Positions 45,267 through 55,381 of a stretch of 64,000 nt of DNA are shown here, in pieces (within the stretch, counting starts at the first letter, position 1; each line of letters starts with the position of its first letter). The DNA is from DASZIT01 sp963819695. GTDB taxonomy: Bacteria; Actinomycetota; Acidimicrobiia; Acidimicrobiales; RAAP-2. The DNA lies in the NCBI GenBank assembly GCA_963819695.1, contig CAWFXD010000002.1, positions 722,509 through 786,508 of the forward strand. Direction: 5' to 3'. The notes beneath the pieces were generated by a model. That model searched no databases and was not told where the DNA came from. It saw nothing but the letters and a program-made list of their open reading frames with translations. The position numbers and the translations under genes were made by a program.

Positions 45267-46193
45267 TCAGCGATGATCGGCGGTGACCGGGTCGGTGACC
45301 ATCGACTCCGGCGAGTCCATCGGGCACGGGTCGTCGTCGCTGTCGATGCACCGTTCACACTCGAGTTCGAGGGTGCTGTGGGAGATCGAGAATGAGCTGC
45401 CGATCATACGTTTGACCTGGTCACCGACTATCTGGGCCTCTTCGAGGGTCGGATGCCCCGAGAGCACCAGGTGGGCCGAGAGCACCCGCATCTCGCTCGA
45501 CAGGCTCCAGACGTGGAGGTCGTGCACCTCGTCGACCCCGTCGACCAACCTCATGGCCGCGATGAGCTCGGCCAGGTCGACGTCGGCGGGCGTCGACTCC
45601 AGCAGGACCGACACGCTGCTTCGGAAGACGAGGGCGGCTTCGTAGACGATGATGGCCGCCACCACCAGCGCCGCGGCCGGATCGAGCCAGCTGGCCGACG
45701 GGTAGGCCATCAGCAGCGCCGCGGAGATCAGCACGGCCAGGGAGGCGAGGGCGTCGCCGAGCATGTGCAGGAGAGCCGAACGCATGTTGAGGTCGTTGGT
45801 TCCGTCTCGGAGCGCGATCGCCGCCAACCCGTTCACGACCAACGCGGCCGCGGCCACTACCACGACCGTCCCGGCATGAACATGGGCGGGTTGATTGAGG
45901 CGGCGGATGCTCTCGAACACGATGACCACGGTGACCGCCGCGATGGCCGCGGCATTGGCCAATGCCGCCAGGATGGTCGCCCGATGGTTGCCGAAGGAAT
46001 GCTCCGCGCTCCGGGGACGGAGGGCCAGCCGGACGGCCACCAACGAGAGCACCAGGGCGGCAACGTCGGTGACATTGTGGCCGGCATCCGCCAACAGCCC
46101 GGTCGAATGGGCCGCCAGTCCGAAGACGATCTGGACGGCCACCAGCAGGATATTCAGGGCCAGGCTGAGGGTAAGCCGTCGGGTTCGGTTCAT
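45267..46193 (-). CDS. Cation diffusion facilitator (CzcD/ZitB-like) metal exporter
   Basis: 308 residues with six membrane helices. The metal-site helices contain LADAGHNVTDVAAL and MLGDALASLAVLIS, and a His-containing loop lies between (EHSFGNHRAT). The C-terminal cytoplasmic domain (GVDEVHDLHVWSLSSEMRVLSAHLVL) is the typical metallochaperone-like fold, followed by a Cys/Asp-rich tail (CERCIDSDDDPCP). It exports Zn2+ or a similar ion in exchange for protons. Confidence 0.92.
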   Translation of the reverse strand: MNRTRRLTLSLALNILLVAVQIVFGLAAHSTGLLADAGHNVTDVAALVLSLVAVRLALRPRSAEHSFGNHRATILAALANAAAIAAVTVVIVFESIRRLNQPAHVHAGTVVVVAAAALVVNGLAAIALRDGTNDLNMRSALLHMLGDALASLAVLISAALLMAYPSASWLDPAAALVVAAIIVYEAALVFRSSVSVLLESTPADVDLAELIAAMRLVDGVDEVHDLHVWSLSSEMRVLSAHLVLSGHPTLEEAQIVGDQVKRMIGSSFSISHSTLELECERCIDSDDDPCPMDSPESMVTDPVTADHR

Positions 46194-46241
46194 GGAGTCG
46201 CCTCCACCCAGCCTACAGGGGGAGGGGTCGGAATCCGGTGG

Positions 46242-47151
46242 TCAGCCGATCCCTCTCCACAGGCGATCCGCCCGGGTACCCAGCGCCACCTGCCGCGACA
46301 GCTCGGCCCGGACGATGGGGAGATCCTCGGCGTGGGTCACCCCGAGGCAACTCGCATCGGTCTCCAGCACCCGCACCGGCCATCCCTGACCGGACGCGAT
46401 CATCGCGCCGATGACTTCGGGGAGCAGCACCTCGGTCTTGGGGATGGCCGCCCCGGATTCGACGGCCGCGACCAGGGCGTCCTCGTCAAGACCCGATTCC
46501 TCCATGGCCGCGTCGAAGGTGGCCCAGATCGAGTCACGGAACCCCCAGAGGTTGACGGAGACCAACTCGTCGCCGGCAAGCTTGTCGGGAAGTACCCCGT
46601 CCTGAGCCAGAAAGCTGGCCCCGTCCGGGAGCCGGGAGACCTGGCGTCGCTCGTCGATGGCCGTCAGCCGACCCTCGGCGTCGACCCGGCACACTCCCCG
46701 GGTCACCGGGGCATCGGTGACGATGGTGGAGGCCAGGTGATACCCCACCAGGGCGTGTTCGTCGCCCTCGGCGTCCAACCGAGCCGCGAGGAGGCCCATG
46801 GCCGCCTGGCCGTAGACGTCATCGGCGTTGGCCACCGCGAACGGTTGGTGCTCGGCGATGTCGGAGCGGGCGGCCAGGACCGCGTGCACGGTTCCCAGCG
46901 GCAGTCGCTGTTCGGCGAAGGACACCGAGATCGATGTCGGCCACGTCCGCTCGCACGTGGTAGCGGATGGCCGGGCCGGTCTCGGGATGGATCACCAGGA
47001 CCAGGTGGCCGAATCCGGCGTCCAGCGCATCGCTGGCCAGCAGGTCGATGACGGCTTCCCCATGCGGGCCGACCGGGGCCAACGGCTTGCATCCGCCGTA
47101 CCGGCGGGCCATGCCCGCAGCCAGCACCACCAGGGATGGAGCCGGGGACAC
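46242..47151 (-). CDS. Sugar-nucleotidyltransferase-like protein, one frameshift
   Basis: About 302 residues after removing one base near 46930. The N-terminal part (SLVVLAAGMARRYGGCKPLAPVGPHGEAVID) is the NTP-binding start of nucleotidyltransferases. The second frame resumes at VSFAEQRLPLGTVHAVLAA and contains FAVANADDVYG (metal Asp). It would couple a nucleoside triphosphate to a sugar phosphate or similar. It starts with GTG 47151, eight bases after the fabH stop on the same strand. Confidence 0.8.
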
Positions 47152-47159
47152 CGGGGGCG

Positions 47160-48092
47160 TCAGCCGCCCCAGCGCAGCACGGCACTGGCCCAGGTCATGC
47201 CCCCGCCGAATCCGGTCATCAGCACGTTGTCGCCCTTCTTCAGGCGGCCGGTGTCCAGGGAGTCGACCAGGGCGAGGGGGACGGATGCCGACGAGGTGTT
47301 GCCGTAGCGGTCGATGACGACCGCGGCCTTCTCCTCCGGGATCCCGAGACGCTGGCAGGCGGCGGAGATGATCCGGAGATTGGCCTGGTGGGGGACGAGC
47401 AGGTCGATGTCGTCGATGGTCAACCCCGCTTCGTCCACCGCCTTCTGGGCGGATTCGATGACCGTGGTCACCGCCTTGCGGAAGATCTCCTTGCCGTTCA
47501 TGACCAGATGGCCGCCGTGGTCACAGTAGAGGAGGTGGCGGAGCGACCCGTCGGCCCCCAGGTTCCAGGACAGGAGCTGGCCGGGTCCTTCCACCGCTTC
47601 GAGCACCACCGCGCCGGCTCCGTCGCCGACCAGAATCGCGACCCCTCGTTCGTCCCAGTCGGTGATGCGGCTGAGGGTGTCGGACCCGATCACCAGGAGC
47701 CGCTCGGCCCCGATGGCCAACAGGCCGTGGGCGACGACCATGGCGTAGACGAAGCCGGTGCAGGCGGCGTTGACGTCGAAGGCACCCCCCCGCACCCCGA
47801 TGGCGTCCTGGACGGTGGCCGAGGTTCCCGGCACCATCTGGTCGGGAGTGGTGGTGGCGAGGACCACCGCGTCGATTTCGTCCGGTCGCCGGCCGGCCCG
47901 TTCGAGGGCGGCCAGGCCGGCCTCGATGGCCAGCCCCGACGTCGTCCCGCCGATCCGGCGCTCCCGGATACCGGTTCGCTCCCGGATCCAGGCGTCGTTA
48001 GTGTCCATCCGCTCCGACAGATCCTGGTTGGTGACCACCTTGTTGGGGACGGCCATCCCCCAGCCGGTGACGATGCCTCCTTTGGCGTTCAT
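47160..48092 (-). CDS. fabH: 3-oxoacyl-ACP synthase III (FabH-like)
   Basis: 310 residues. The catalytic triad is visible: Cys in VNAACTGFVYAM, His in LVPHQANLRI and Asn in DRYGNTSSASVPLAL. The C-terminal GFGGGMTWASAVLRWG is diagnostic. It condenses an acyl-CoA starter with malonyl-ACP. It lies six bases downstream of the thiolase gene on the same strand, so it may serve specialised lipid metabolism rather than housekeeping synthesis. The start is ATG 48092. Confidence 0.92.
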   Translation of the reverse strand: MNAKGGIVTGWGMAVPNKVVTNQDLSERMDTNDAWIRERTGIRERRIGGTTSGLAIEAGLAALERAGRRPDEIDAVVLATTTPDQMVPGTSATVQDAIGVRGGAFDVNAACTGFVYAMVVAHGLLAIGAERLLVIGSDTLSRITDWDERGVAILVGDGAGAVVLEAVEGPGQLLSWNLGADGSLRHLLYCDHGGHLVMNGKEIFRKAVTTVIESAQKAVDEAGLTIDDIDLLVPHQANLRIISAACQRLGIPEEKAAVVIDRYGNTSSASVPLALVDSLDTGRLKKGDNVLMTGFGGGMTWASAVLRWGG

Positions 48093-48098
48093 CAGCGC

Positions 48099-49265
48099 TC
48101 AGCCCGCCTCGAGGACATGGATCCCGATGAACCCGGCGTCGGTACCGATGATGCCACCGGTATTGGCGGCAATCGCCAGTCGGGCCCCTTCCACCTGCCG
48201 GGCCCCCGCCTGGCCGCGCAGCTGGGTGGTCAACTCGACGACCTGGGCGATGCCGGTGGCCCCCAGCGGATGTCCGCGGGCCACCAGTCCGCCGCTGGTG
48301 TTCACCGTCACCCCCCGGCCCCCGACCTTGGTGTCCCCGGCCAGGGTGGCCGGCCCGGCGTCGCCGGGCTTGAAGAACCCGAGGGACTCGAGGGCGTAGA
48401 GCTCCTCGGCACTGGTGGCGTCGTGCAGTTCGACCAGGTCGGCATCGGTGGGATCGATGCCGGCATCCTCCCAGGCGGCCAGGGCCGCCTCGGCCAGGCG
48501 CTCGTGGTAGTCGATGTCGCCGTTCCCCGACCGGATGGTGCTGGTGCGGATCCGGGGGGCCCCGGGGGTCTTGGTCAGGGAGAGGACGGCGGCAGCAGCT
48601 CCGTCGGTGAAGGACGAGCACATCAGCCGGGTGAGGGGCGGGACGATCGACGGGGAGGCCAGGACCTCTTCGATGGTGACCTCCGACTGGAACTGGGCGT
48701 TGGGGTTGAGGGCACCGTGGTAGCGGGACTTGACGGCGGCGGCGGCGAACTGCTCGGGGGTGGCGTCCCGCTCCTCCATCTGCTTCCTGCACCACGAGGC
48801 GTTGAGCGCCATCAGGACCGACCCTGATGGGTTCTCGAGGTCCCGGTGCATGCGGATCCGTTCCACCCGCGGGACGCCGTCCTCGATGCCGGCCAGCGTC
48901 TCGCCCCGGTCACCCGTCCACATCTTTTCGACGCCGACGACCAGCACGGTGGGCGAACCGCCCATCGAGGCCAGGGTCCCCATATGGAGCGCGGAGGATC
49001 CACCGCCGCAGGAGTTGTCGATATTGACCACCCCGGCATTGCGGAGTCCGGCTCGGCGGAGGAACGACTGGCCGCGGAGGCATCCCTGGTCGACCAGGCG
49101 CCCGGCCATGGCGTTCCCGAAGATCACCAGGTTGACGTCGGCCGGGTCGACCTCGGCGTCGGCCAGTGCCTCGGCCACCACCTGGTGGGACATGTCTTCC
49201 ATGGACCGGTCCCGGCGGTTCATCGGGATGATCCCGGTGCCCACGATAAATACGTCGCGATCCAT
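48099..49265 (-). CDS. Thiolase-family acyl-CoA acetyltransferase (SCP-x-like)
   Basis: 388 residues. NIDNSCGGGSSALHMG holds the first catalytic Cys, ELHDATSAEEL replaces the usual N-E-A-F motif, and GGLVARGHPLGATGIAQVVEL holds the catalytic His. The HDAT variant marks the SCP-x / lipid-transfer thiolase group used in steroid or branched side-chain breakdown, often with a DUF35 partner that is not seen here. ATG 49265 lies 10 bases downstream of the LLM-enzyme stop. Confidence 0.87.
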   Translation of the reverse strand: MDRDVFIVGTGIIPMNRRDRSMEDMSHQVVAEALADAEVDPADVNLVIFGNAMAGRLVDQGCLRGQSFLRRAGLRNAGVVNIDNSCGGGSSALHMGTLASMGGSPTVLVVGVEKMWTGDRGETLAGIEDGVPRVERIRMHRDLENPSGSVLMALNASWCRKQMEERDATPEQFAAAAVKSRYHGALNPNAQFQSEVTIEEVLASPSIVPPLTRLMCSSFTDGAAAAVLSLTKTPGAPRIRTSTIRSGNGDIDYHERLAEAALAAWEDAGIDPTDADLVELHDATSAEELYALESLGFFKPGDAGPATLAGDTKVGGRGVTVNTSGGLVARGHPLGATGIAQVVELTTQLRGQAGARQVEGARLAIAANTGGIIGTDAGFIGIHVLEAG

Positions 49266-49275
49266 GGTGTCCTCG

Positions 49276-50297
49276 CTATTCTCGGGGGTCGATACCGGCG
49301 GCCGGCAGGGCGGTGACCAGGCGTTCGAACTGGTCCAGGGGCTCGTCTTCGGTGACGTAGAGCACGACGTGCTCAGCACCGGAACGTCGGAAGGTTGCCA
49401 CAATTTCGGCGACCTCGGAGGCGGTCCCGGCGACCAGGTGACGTTCGAACGCCCTGGCCGGGATGCCGTACATGCTCGACATCCATTCGGTTCCACGACG
49501 GCGGCCCTTGTCGACATCGTCATCGATGGAGACGAAGAGCACCATCGACGGGGTGACGGCGCCGGGATCACGACCGGCCCGGGCAGTCTCCTCGGCCAGA
49601 CGCTGGAGGGCGTCAGCGTACTGGGTCGGCTCCAGGAAGAGGGGCATCCAGCCATCGGCGGCCACGCGGCTCGATGCAGAGCTGCCTCCGATGAGCCCCC
49701 TACCCATACCGGCACGGTGGCGGGTGCCGGCAGCTGGCGGTAGCGGGACGGGCCGTCGGCGGTGATGTCCCCGAGGGCGACCCCATTGCCGCTCTGCCAT
49801 GAGCGGCGAAGTTCGGCGATCCCGGCGTCGAGCTGGTGGCCGCGGGTGTGGTAGTCGACGCCGGCCTCTTGGTACTCGCCGGCGTGGACCCCCACCCCCA
49901 CCCCGAGGACGAATCGGCCGCCGGAAAGCTGTTGGACGGCGGCGGCCTGCTTGGCCACCGCCGGGGCGTGCCGGAGGGGAAGCTGCATCACACAGGTTCC
50001 GATCCGGGACCGCTGGGTAGCGGTGGCGGCGACGGTGAGGGCCACCATGCACTCGAGGTGCGGCCCGTGCCAGAAGAGATGGTCGGTCGCCCAGAGGGCC
50101 GAGGCCCCCAGGGCTTCGGCCTGTTGGCAGAGGGCGGTAAACCCGGCCATCGGATTGCCGGGCGGCGGTTCCGGACCCTCGGCACCGCCGCCGGCAACGG
50201 ATGGGGCCGTTGCCCAGGCGGGAATGGTGTTCTGGGGCAGGGTCGGAAGAATCAGCCCGACAGGACCCAGTTCGGTGGCAGGTCGCTCCAGGAGCAC
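49276..50297 (-). CDS. LLM-class flavin-dependent oxidoreductase (F420-type), one frameshift
   Basis: About 340 residues with one base missing near 49676. The N-terminal frame has ALGASALWATDHLFWHGP, RIGTCVMQLPLRHAPAVAKQAAAVQQLSGGRF and VPVWVGGSSEAAL; the second frame resumes at RVAADGWMPLFLEPTQYADAL. These are luciferase-like/F420-dependent family motifs. The product acts with FMN or F420 on an unknown substrate. GTG 50297 is the likely start. It heads a minus-strand operon with the thiolase, FabH and nucleotidyltransferase genes. Confidence 0.82.
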
Positions 50298-50463
50298 GCC
50301 TCATGGTAACCGCATTGTTCGCCTTGCCGGTTTTCCGTTACGGCCGACCGGCCAGGCTGAACGACCTCCGCGGCCGGCGGTGATCGACGGTGCCGTTGCC
50401 CGCGGCAGAATGGGGGGCGGAACGCAGGCCGGTCGGCCCGGTTCCCGATGAGAGGATGATCTG

Positions 50464-50870
50464 GTGGATTCCGGACAGGACACCCCAGCCACGACGGCGA
50501 AGGCGGATGCGGAGGCCCCGGGGGCCACCGAGCGCCCCGGGAGCGGCCACCGAGCTGAGCGACGAGGAGCGGGCCGATCGCCTGGCCCAGCTCAACAGCA
50601 TCATCGAGTTGATGCGCCCAGCTGTGCAGGCCGACGGCGGGGACCTGGCGCTGCTGAGCGCCGACGTGGTCTCCGGCGTGGTCGAAGTGCAGCTGCAGGG
50701 CTCGTGCAGCTCCTGCGCCATCAGCGCCGTCGACCTTGCAGGGCGGGGTGGAGCGGATCCTCCACGACCGACTCCCGTGGGTGACCGAGGTGCTGGGCGG
50801 GGTTGACGAGACCGCGGATCCGTTCGAGAGCGAGGCCATGGGCCGCGGGGGCTACGTCCCCAGCTTCTAG
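50464..50870 (+). CDS. NifU C-terminal-domain Fe-S scaffold protein, two frameshifts
   Basis: About 135 residues after removing two extra bases, near 50541 and 50733. The domain reads LNSIIELMRPAVQADGGDLALL, then LQGSCSSCAISAV with the CxxC that holds a transient Fe-S cluster, then (shifted) TLQGGVERILHDRLPWVTEVLGGVDE and a tail ending YVPSF. It belongs to the single-domain Nfu group that delivers Fe-S clusters. The N-terminal extension from GTG 50464 is low-complexity and the start is uncertain. Confidence 0.8.
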
Positions 50871-50962
50871 TCCCCGGACCCGCCGTTGGTCGGCTGTTTC
50901 CCCATTCCTGCGGTTTGGGTCATGATGGATCACAGCACCCAGCACGACCCGGGGGAGGCGCG

Positions 50963-52048
50963 ATGACGACCAAGGTGTATCAGCTGCCGGTGGACAAGAC
51001 CGGTTGGCAGACCGCCGACAAGACCGGCACCGCCAGGTTCACCTGGGACTACGACGATGGGCGGGAGAAGCTCATCAACCTCTACGACAAGGGCAAGAGG
51101 AAGCAGTGGGACGCCAAGGAGCGGATCGACTGGTCGCACGACCCTGATCTCGAGAACCCCCTTCAGGTGCCGGACGAGTTGGTGCCGATCTTCGGCTCCC
51201 CGGTCTGGGACAAGCTCAACACCGCCGAGCGGGGCAACGTCCGCCGCCACATGGTGGCCTGGCAGTTCAGCCAGTTCCTCCACGGCGAGCAGGGGGCGCT
51301 CATCTGCACGGCCAAGATCGTGCAGACCGTGCCCGACATCGACTCGAAGTACTACGCCGCCACCCAGGTGATGGACGAGGCGCGGCACGTGGAGACCTAT
51401 TCGCGGTATCTGGACAAGATCGAGACCGCCTACCCGATCAACCCGAACCTGAAGTCGCTCCTGGACGACGTGCTGAGCGACTCACGCTGGGACATGACCT
51501 ACCTGGGCATGCAGATCCTCATCGAGGGACTGGCTCTGGCGGCGTTCGGGTTGATCCGCAATACCGCCGGCGATCCGCTCGGAAAAGCGGTCAACGCCTA
51601 TGTGATGCAGGACGAGGCCCGCCACGTGATGTTCGGGCGGCTGGCCCTCCGTGACTACTACCCCCAGTTGACCCAGGCCGAGCGGGACGACCGGGAAGAG
51701 TTCTGCGCCGACGCCTGTTACCGGATGCGGGACCGCTTCCTCGGAGAAGAGCTCTGGCAGTGCCTGGGCTACGACCCCGAGGACTGCCTCGACTACGTCA
51801 ACAACTCTGAGACCCAGAAGGTGTTCCGGAGCCTGTTGTTCACCCGGATCGTCCCCACCCTCAAGGACATCGGGTTGTGGGGCCCGAAGATGCGCCAGAC
51901 CTTCGCGGACATGGGGGTCATCGGCTACGAGTCCACCGACCTCGACGCGGTGATGGCCGAGGACGAGTCGATCGCCGAGGACATCGACGTCCAGCAGCGG
52001 GCGGCCATGGACGCCGCCATCGCCGACGGGGTGGCCGCCGCCACCTGA
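50963..52048 (+). CDS. Ferritin-like di-iron protein (R2-like / long-chain oxygenase group)
   Basis: 361 residues. Two helix pairs carry Fe ligands: FLHGEQGAL, MDEARHVETYSRYL, LIEGLALAAFG and QDEARHVMFGRLAL (two D-E-x-R-H motifs). This is the ferritin-like di-iron oxygenase fold seen in R2-like and AurF-related proteins. The reaction is unknown, probably O2-dependent. ATG 50963 is preceded by GGGGGAGG. Confidence 0.83.
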   Translation: MTTKVYQLPVDKTGWQTADKTGTARFTWDYDDGREKLINLYDKGKRKQWDAKERIDWSHDPDLENPLQVPDELVPIFGSPVWDKLNTAERGNVRRHMVAWQFSQFLHGEQGALICTAKIVQTVPDIDSKYYAATQVMDEARHVETYSRYLDKIETAYPINPNLKSLLDDVLSDSRWDMTYLGMQILIEGLALAAFGLIRNTAGDPLGKAVNAYVMQDEARHVMFGRLALRDYYPQLTQAERDDREEFCADACYRMRDRFLGEELWQCLGYDPEDCLDYVNNSETQKVFRSLLFTRIVPTLKDIGLWGPKMRQTFADMGVIGYESTDLDAVMAEDESIAEDIDVQQRAAMDAAIADGVAAAT

Positions 52049-52080
52049 CCCACCGGGCCCGGGCCCTCCTGTTGCGTTAC

Positions 52081-52105
52081 TTAGCGAAACTAACTAAACT
52101 GGAGG
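52081..52105 (+). promoter_or_regulatory. AT-rich operator-like dyad and ribosome site before marR
   Basis: TTAG-N5-CTAA (52081-52093) is a typical MarR-type half-site dyad, followed by CTAAACT and a GGAGG that sits only one base before the ATG at 52107. The surrounding 25 bases are the only AT-rich stretch between the ferritin-like gene and marR. Self-regulation is inferred. Confidence 0.55.
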
Positions 52106-52106
52106 C

Positions 52107-52601
52107 ATGAATCGCCCGGCTTCCGCACCGACCATCGATCCCGGTGAGCTGATCGCCGGGGAGCCGGATATCGATGCGGCGGAAGCCGAGCTGGCCTCCC
52201 GGCTCCGGCTGGCCGTTACCCGGCTCCACCGCCGGCTGCGACAGCAGGCAGTCGGGGGCCTGAGCCCGGCCCAGACCTCGGCGCTGGCCAGCACCGACCG
52301 GCTGGGTGCGCCCACCCTCGGTGAGCTCGCCGCTCTCGAATCGGTCCAGCCCCCGTCGATGACCCGGATCATCGCCGCCCTGGAGGAGAAGGGGCTGGTG
52401 GCCCGGGTGGTGGACCCCTCCGATCGGCGGGTGGTGCGGGTGGAAGTGAGCGACGCCGGTCGCCGGGTGCTGGTGGAAAGCCGATCCCGGAAGAACGTGT
52501 ACCTGGCCCGCCAGCTCCACCGGCTGACCCCGGACGAGCGGGAGGCCCTGGGCGGGCTGACCGCGGTCCTCGAGCGACTGGCCGAGGGACTCGAGCCTTG
52601 A
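52107..52601 (+). CDS. MarR-family transcriptional regulator
   Basis: 164 residues. The winged helix is TLGELAALESVQPPSMTRIIAALEEKGLVARVVDPSDRRVVRVEVSDAGRR, with the D-x-R-R wing. Flanking dimer helices are present. It overlaps the MFS exporter start by four bases, a common drug-efflux arrangement in which MarR represses the exporter. Confidence 0.92.
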   Translation: MNRPASAPTIDPGELIAGEPDIDAAEAELASRLRLAVTRLHRRLRQQAVGGLSPAQTSALASTDRLGAPTLGELAALESVQPPSMTRIIAALEEKGLVARVVDPSDRRVVRVEVSDAGRRVLVESRSRKNVYLARQLHRLTPDEREALGGLTAVLERLAEGLEP

Positions 52602-53903
52602 CCAGCATTCGCAACGCCTGGAACCAGACCTTCCGTTCCCTCCGGGTGCGGAATTACCCGGGTCTACTTCATCTCCCAGCTCATCTCGGTATCCGGGACC
52701 TGGATGCAATCCATCGCCCAGGCCTGGTTGGTCCTCCGACTGACCGGCAACGGGGTGGACCTCGGCATCGTGACCGGGTTGCAGTTCCTGCCGATGCTGC
52801 TGTTCGGGCCGATCGGGGGCTTGGTGGCCGACCGTTTCGACAAGCGCCATCTGCTGTTCGCCACCCAGGCGGGCGGGGGCTTGCTGGCCCTGACCCTCGG
52901 GATCCTCGACGCCACCCACGTGGTGCAGCTCTGGCACGTCTACGTGCTGGCCGCCGGTCTCGGGGTCGTCAACCTCTTCGACAACCCGGCCCGTCAGACC
53001 TTCGTGATGGAGATGGTCGGCCGCGACGACCTTCCCAATGCGGTGAGCCTCAACTCGGTGGTGATGAACGCCTCGAGAGTGGTGGGGCCGGCCATCGGCG
53101 GGTTGGTCATCGTTCTCTTCAGCCTCAGCGTCTGCTTCTTCGTCAACGCGGTGTCCTACGTGGCCGTGCTCGTCGGGTTGTCGTTGATGCGGACCGCCGA
53201 CCTCCACCGGACCCCACCGGTGGAAAAGGCGCGGGGCCAGATCCGCGACGGGCTCCGCTACGTGTGGCGGACCCCGCCGTTGCGCAACACCCTGATCGCC
53301 ATGGCGGTCATCGGCATCTTCGCCTACAACTTCACCGTGACCCTGGCCCTGTTGGCCAAGACGACGTTCCACGGCGGCGCCGGGACCTACTCGCTGCTCA
53401 CCTCCTGCATGGGGGTGGGGGCCATCATCGGGGGACTGTTGGCCGCCCACCGGGCCAAGCCCACTCGCCGGTTGCTCCACACCCTGGCCCTGGTGTTCGG
53501 GGCGCTCCTGCTCGGGGTGGCCTTCGCCCCGACGCTGGCCCTGGCTGGGGTGCTGATCGTGTTCATGGGGGCGGCGTCGATCGGCTTCATCGCCACCGCC
53601 AACGCCACCCTCCAGTTGCAGGCGGAGCCGGCGATGCGGGGGAGGGTGATGGCTCTCTATGCCATGGCCTTCCTCGGGAGCACGCCGATCGGTGCTCCGC
53701 TGGTGGGGGCCATCGCCGAGTGGAGCAACCCTCGCATCTCGATGGCGGTGGGTGGCGTGGCCACCGTGTTGGCCGCCGGGGTGCTGTCCTGGCGCCATCT
53801 CGCCGGCCGGGGTGACACCCGGCTACCGGCTGACGCCGTCGCCCGGGCGGTCGAGGCCCGAGCCGTCCTCGACGTCGAGTCCACTATCGCCCGACCCGCC
53901 TAG
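52598..53903 (+). CDS. MFS exporter (DHA3/EntS-like), one frameshift
   Basis: About 434 residues after removing one C from the CCC at 52657-52659. The N-terminus MTSIRNAWNQTFRSLRVRNY continues in the other frame as RVYFISQLISVSGTWMQSIAQAW, then ADRFDKRHLLF in loop 2-3 and about twelve helices. It resembles the exporter at 17373. It is translationally coupled to the MarR gene. All helices survive apart from the one-base shift. Confidence 0.86.
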
Positions 53904-53939
53904 GCACCCCACCGCCAGGGCGCTTGGGTCCGGTCGGCC

Positions 53940-55178
53940 TCAGCCTGCCGCGGTGGTCGCCGGCTTCGGCTCCTTCGGCAGCCCGAGCACCCGTTCGCCG
54001 ACGATGTTGCGCTGAATCTCCGCGGTCCCTCCCCAGATCGTCTCCGAGCGGGAGAAGAAGAACAGCGACTGGAGATCACTGACCGGGTAGTCGTCACGGC
54101 CCCGGTGGATGCGCATCTCGTCGCGGTCCGAACTCGAACCGGTGAGAATCTGGGCTTCGGGACCCAGGATGTCCATGGCCAGGTCGAGGGTGTCACGGTG
54201 GAATTCGGACCAGAACATCTTGTTGCAGGCACTGAGTGCAGCCATGTGGTGGGTGTCGTTGAGCGAGTCGGTCAACGAGCGGAACCCGTTGATCTCCATG
54301 ATCTTCACCTTCGACCAGGCGGTGGCCAGCCGTTGGCGGATGAGGGGGTTGGCGTTCTGCCCGTTCTTCTTGGCCGCGTCGATGATCTGGTCGAGCTCCC
54401 GGAGGAAACGACGGTGGCCGGTGGTGGCCGAGGACCCTCGCTCGAACCCGAGCGTGGTCATCGCCACCTTCCAGCCGTTGTTCACCCCGCCGACGACGTT
54501 CGCTTTCGGACAGCGGGCGTTGGTGAAGAAGACTTCGTTGAAATCCGCGCTTCCATCGACCTGCTCGATGGGACGGACCTCGATGCCCGACTGCTTCATC
54601 GGCACCAGCAGATAGGAGATGCCGGCATGCTTGGGCGCCTCCGGGTCGGTGCGGGCCAGCAAGAAGATGTAGTCGGCGAACTGGGCTTGGGTGGTCCAGA
54701 CCTTCTGGCCGTTGATGACCCATTCGTCGCCGTCGAGCTCGGCCCGGGTCTTCAACGACGCCAGGTCGCTCCCGGCGTCCGGCTCGCTGAAGCCCTGGCA
54801 CCAGGAGATGGTCCCGTTGAGGATCCGCGGGATGAACTCCTGTTTCTGTTCCTCTGATGCCCACTGGAGGATGGTCGGGCCGACCAACGTGTCGCCGAAG
54901 AAGTCGGCCCGGAGGGGGGCCTGGGCCCGGGCGAATTCTTCGTTCAACACCACCTGTTCCATCAGGGTGAGCCCCTTGCCCCCGTACTCCTTCGGCCACG
55001 AGGCGCAGATCCACCCACCGTCGAACAGCTTCCGGGTCCAGGCTTGGTTGAACGCCTTCTTCTCTTCGGGTGCCATCGAAAATCCCGGGGTTCCCCAGTC
55101 ATCGGGGAGATTTTCCACCAGCCAGGCCCGGATCTCGCTGCGGAACGGCTCCGTTTCGGCTGGGTAGTCCAGATCCAT
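53940..55178 (-). CDS. Acyl-CoA dehydrogenase
   Basis: 412 residues. The N-terminal helical domain (EKKAFNQAWTRKLFDGGW, PKEYGGKGLTLMEQ) is followed by WCQGFSEPDAGSDLASLKTRAELDGDEWVINGQKVWTT, the FAD and substrate core of the family, and a C-terminal WGGTAEIQRNIVGERVLGLP. It oxidises an acyl-CoA (branched, long or steroid-derived) to the enoyl-CoA with FAD. ATG 55178 fits the domain start. Confidence 0.93.
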   Translation of the reverse strand: MDLDYPAETEPFRSEIRAWLVENLPDDWGTPGFSMAPEEKKAFNQAWTRKLFDGGWICASWPKEYGGKGLTLMEQVVLNEEFARAQAPLRADFFGDTLVGPTILQWASEEQKQEFIPRILNGTISWCQGFSEPDAGSDLASLKTRAELDGDEWVINGQKVWTTQAQFADYIFLLARTDPEAPKHAGISYLLVPMKQSGIEVRPIEQVDGSADFNEVFFTNARCPKANVVGGVNNGWKVAMTTLGFERGSSATTGHRRFLRELDQIIDAAKKNGQNANPLIRQRLATAWSKVKIMEINGFRSLTDSLNDTHHMAALSACNKMFWSEFHRDTLDLAMDILGPEAQILTGSSSDRDEMRIHRGRDDYPVSDLQSLFFFSRSETIWGGTAEIQRNIVGERVLGLPKEPKPATTAAG

Positions 55179-55381
55179 GCACCTGACATTAGTGCGCTGG
55201 TTGTCGGGCGATCCCGGGCCGGACCGACCGCCCTGACCGCCCTCCTGGCTGGTCCACGACCGGCCGGGGGGATCTGCGGCGCCGGAGGAAGGGGTCGACG
55301 ACCCGGTCATTTGACCGGTCTGGTGGAACGGTTTGCGCAGAAGTGCCGAGCCGGGGGAGGCTTGCCCCCTTATGTGCTCAT

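Noticed and set aside
44594..45276. Open reading frames covering the hairpin array (about 99 and 141 codons)
   Set aside because: They are Arg/Ser-rich, change character along their length, lack ribosome sites, and their codons fall on palindromic repeats. The repeated units do not keep a reading frame (spacing 53, 51, 50, 48).
52077..53798. 573-codon minus-strand ORF opposite marR and the MFS gene
   Set aside because: Same shadow effect; His/Gln/Gly-rich sequence without any recognisable fold.
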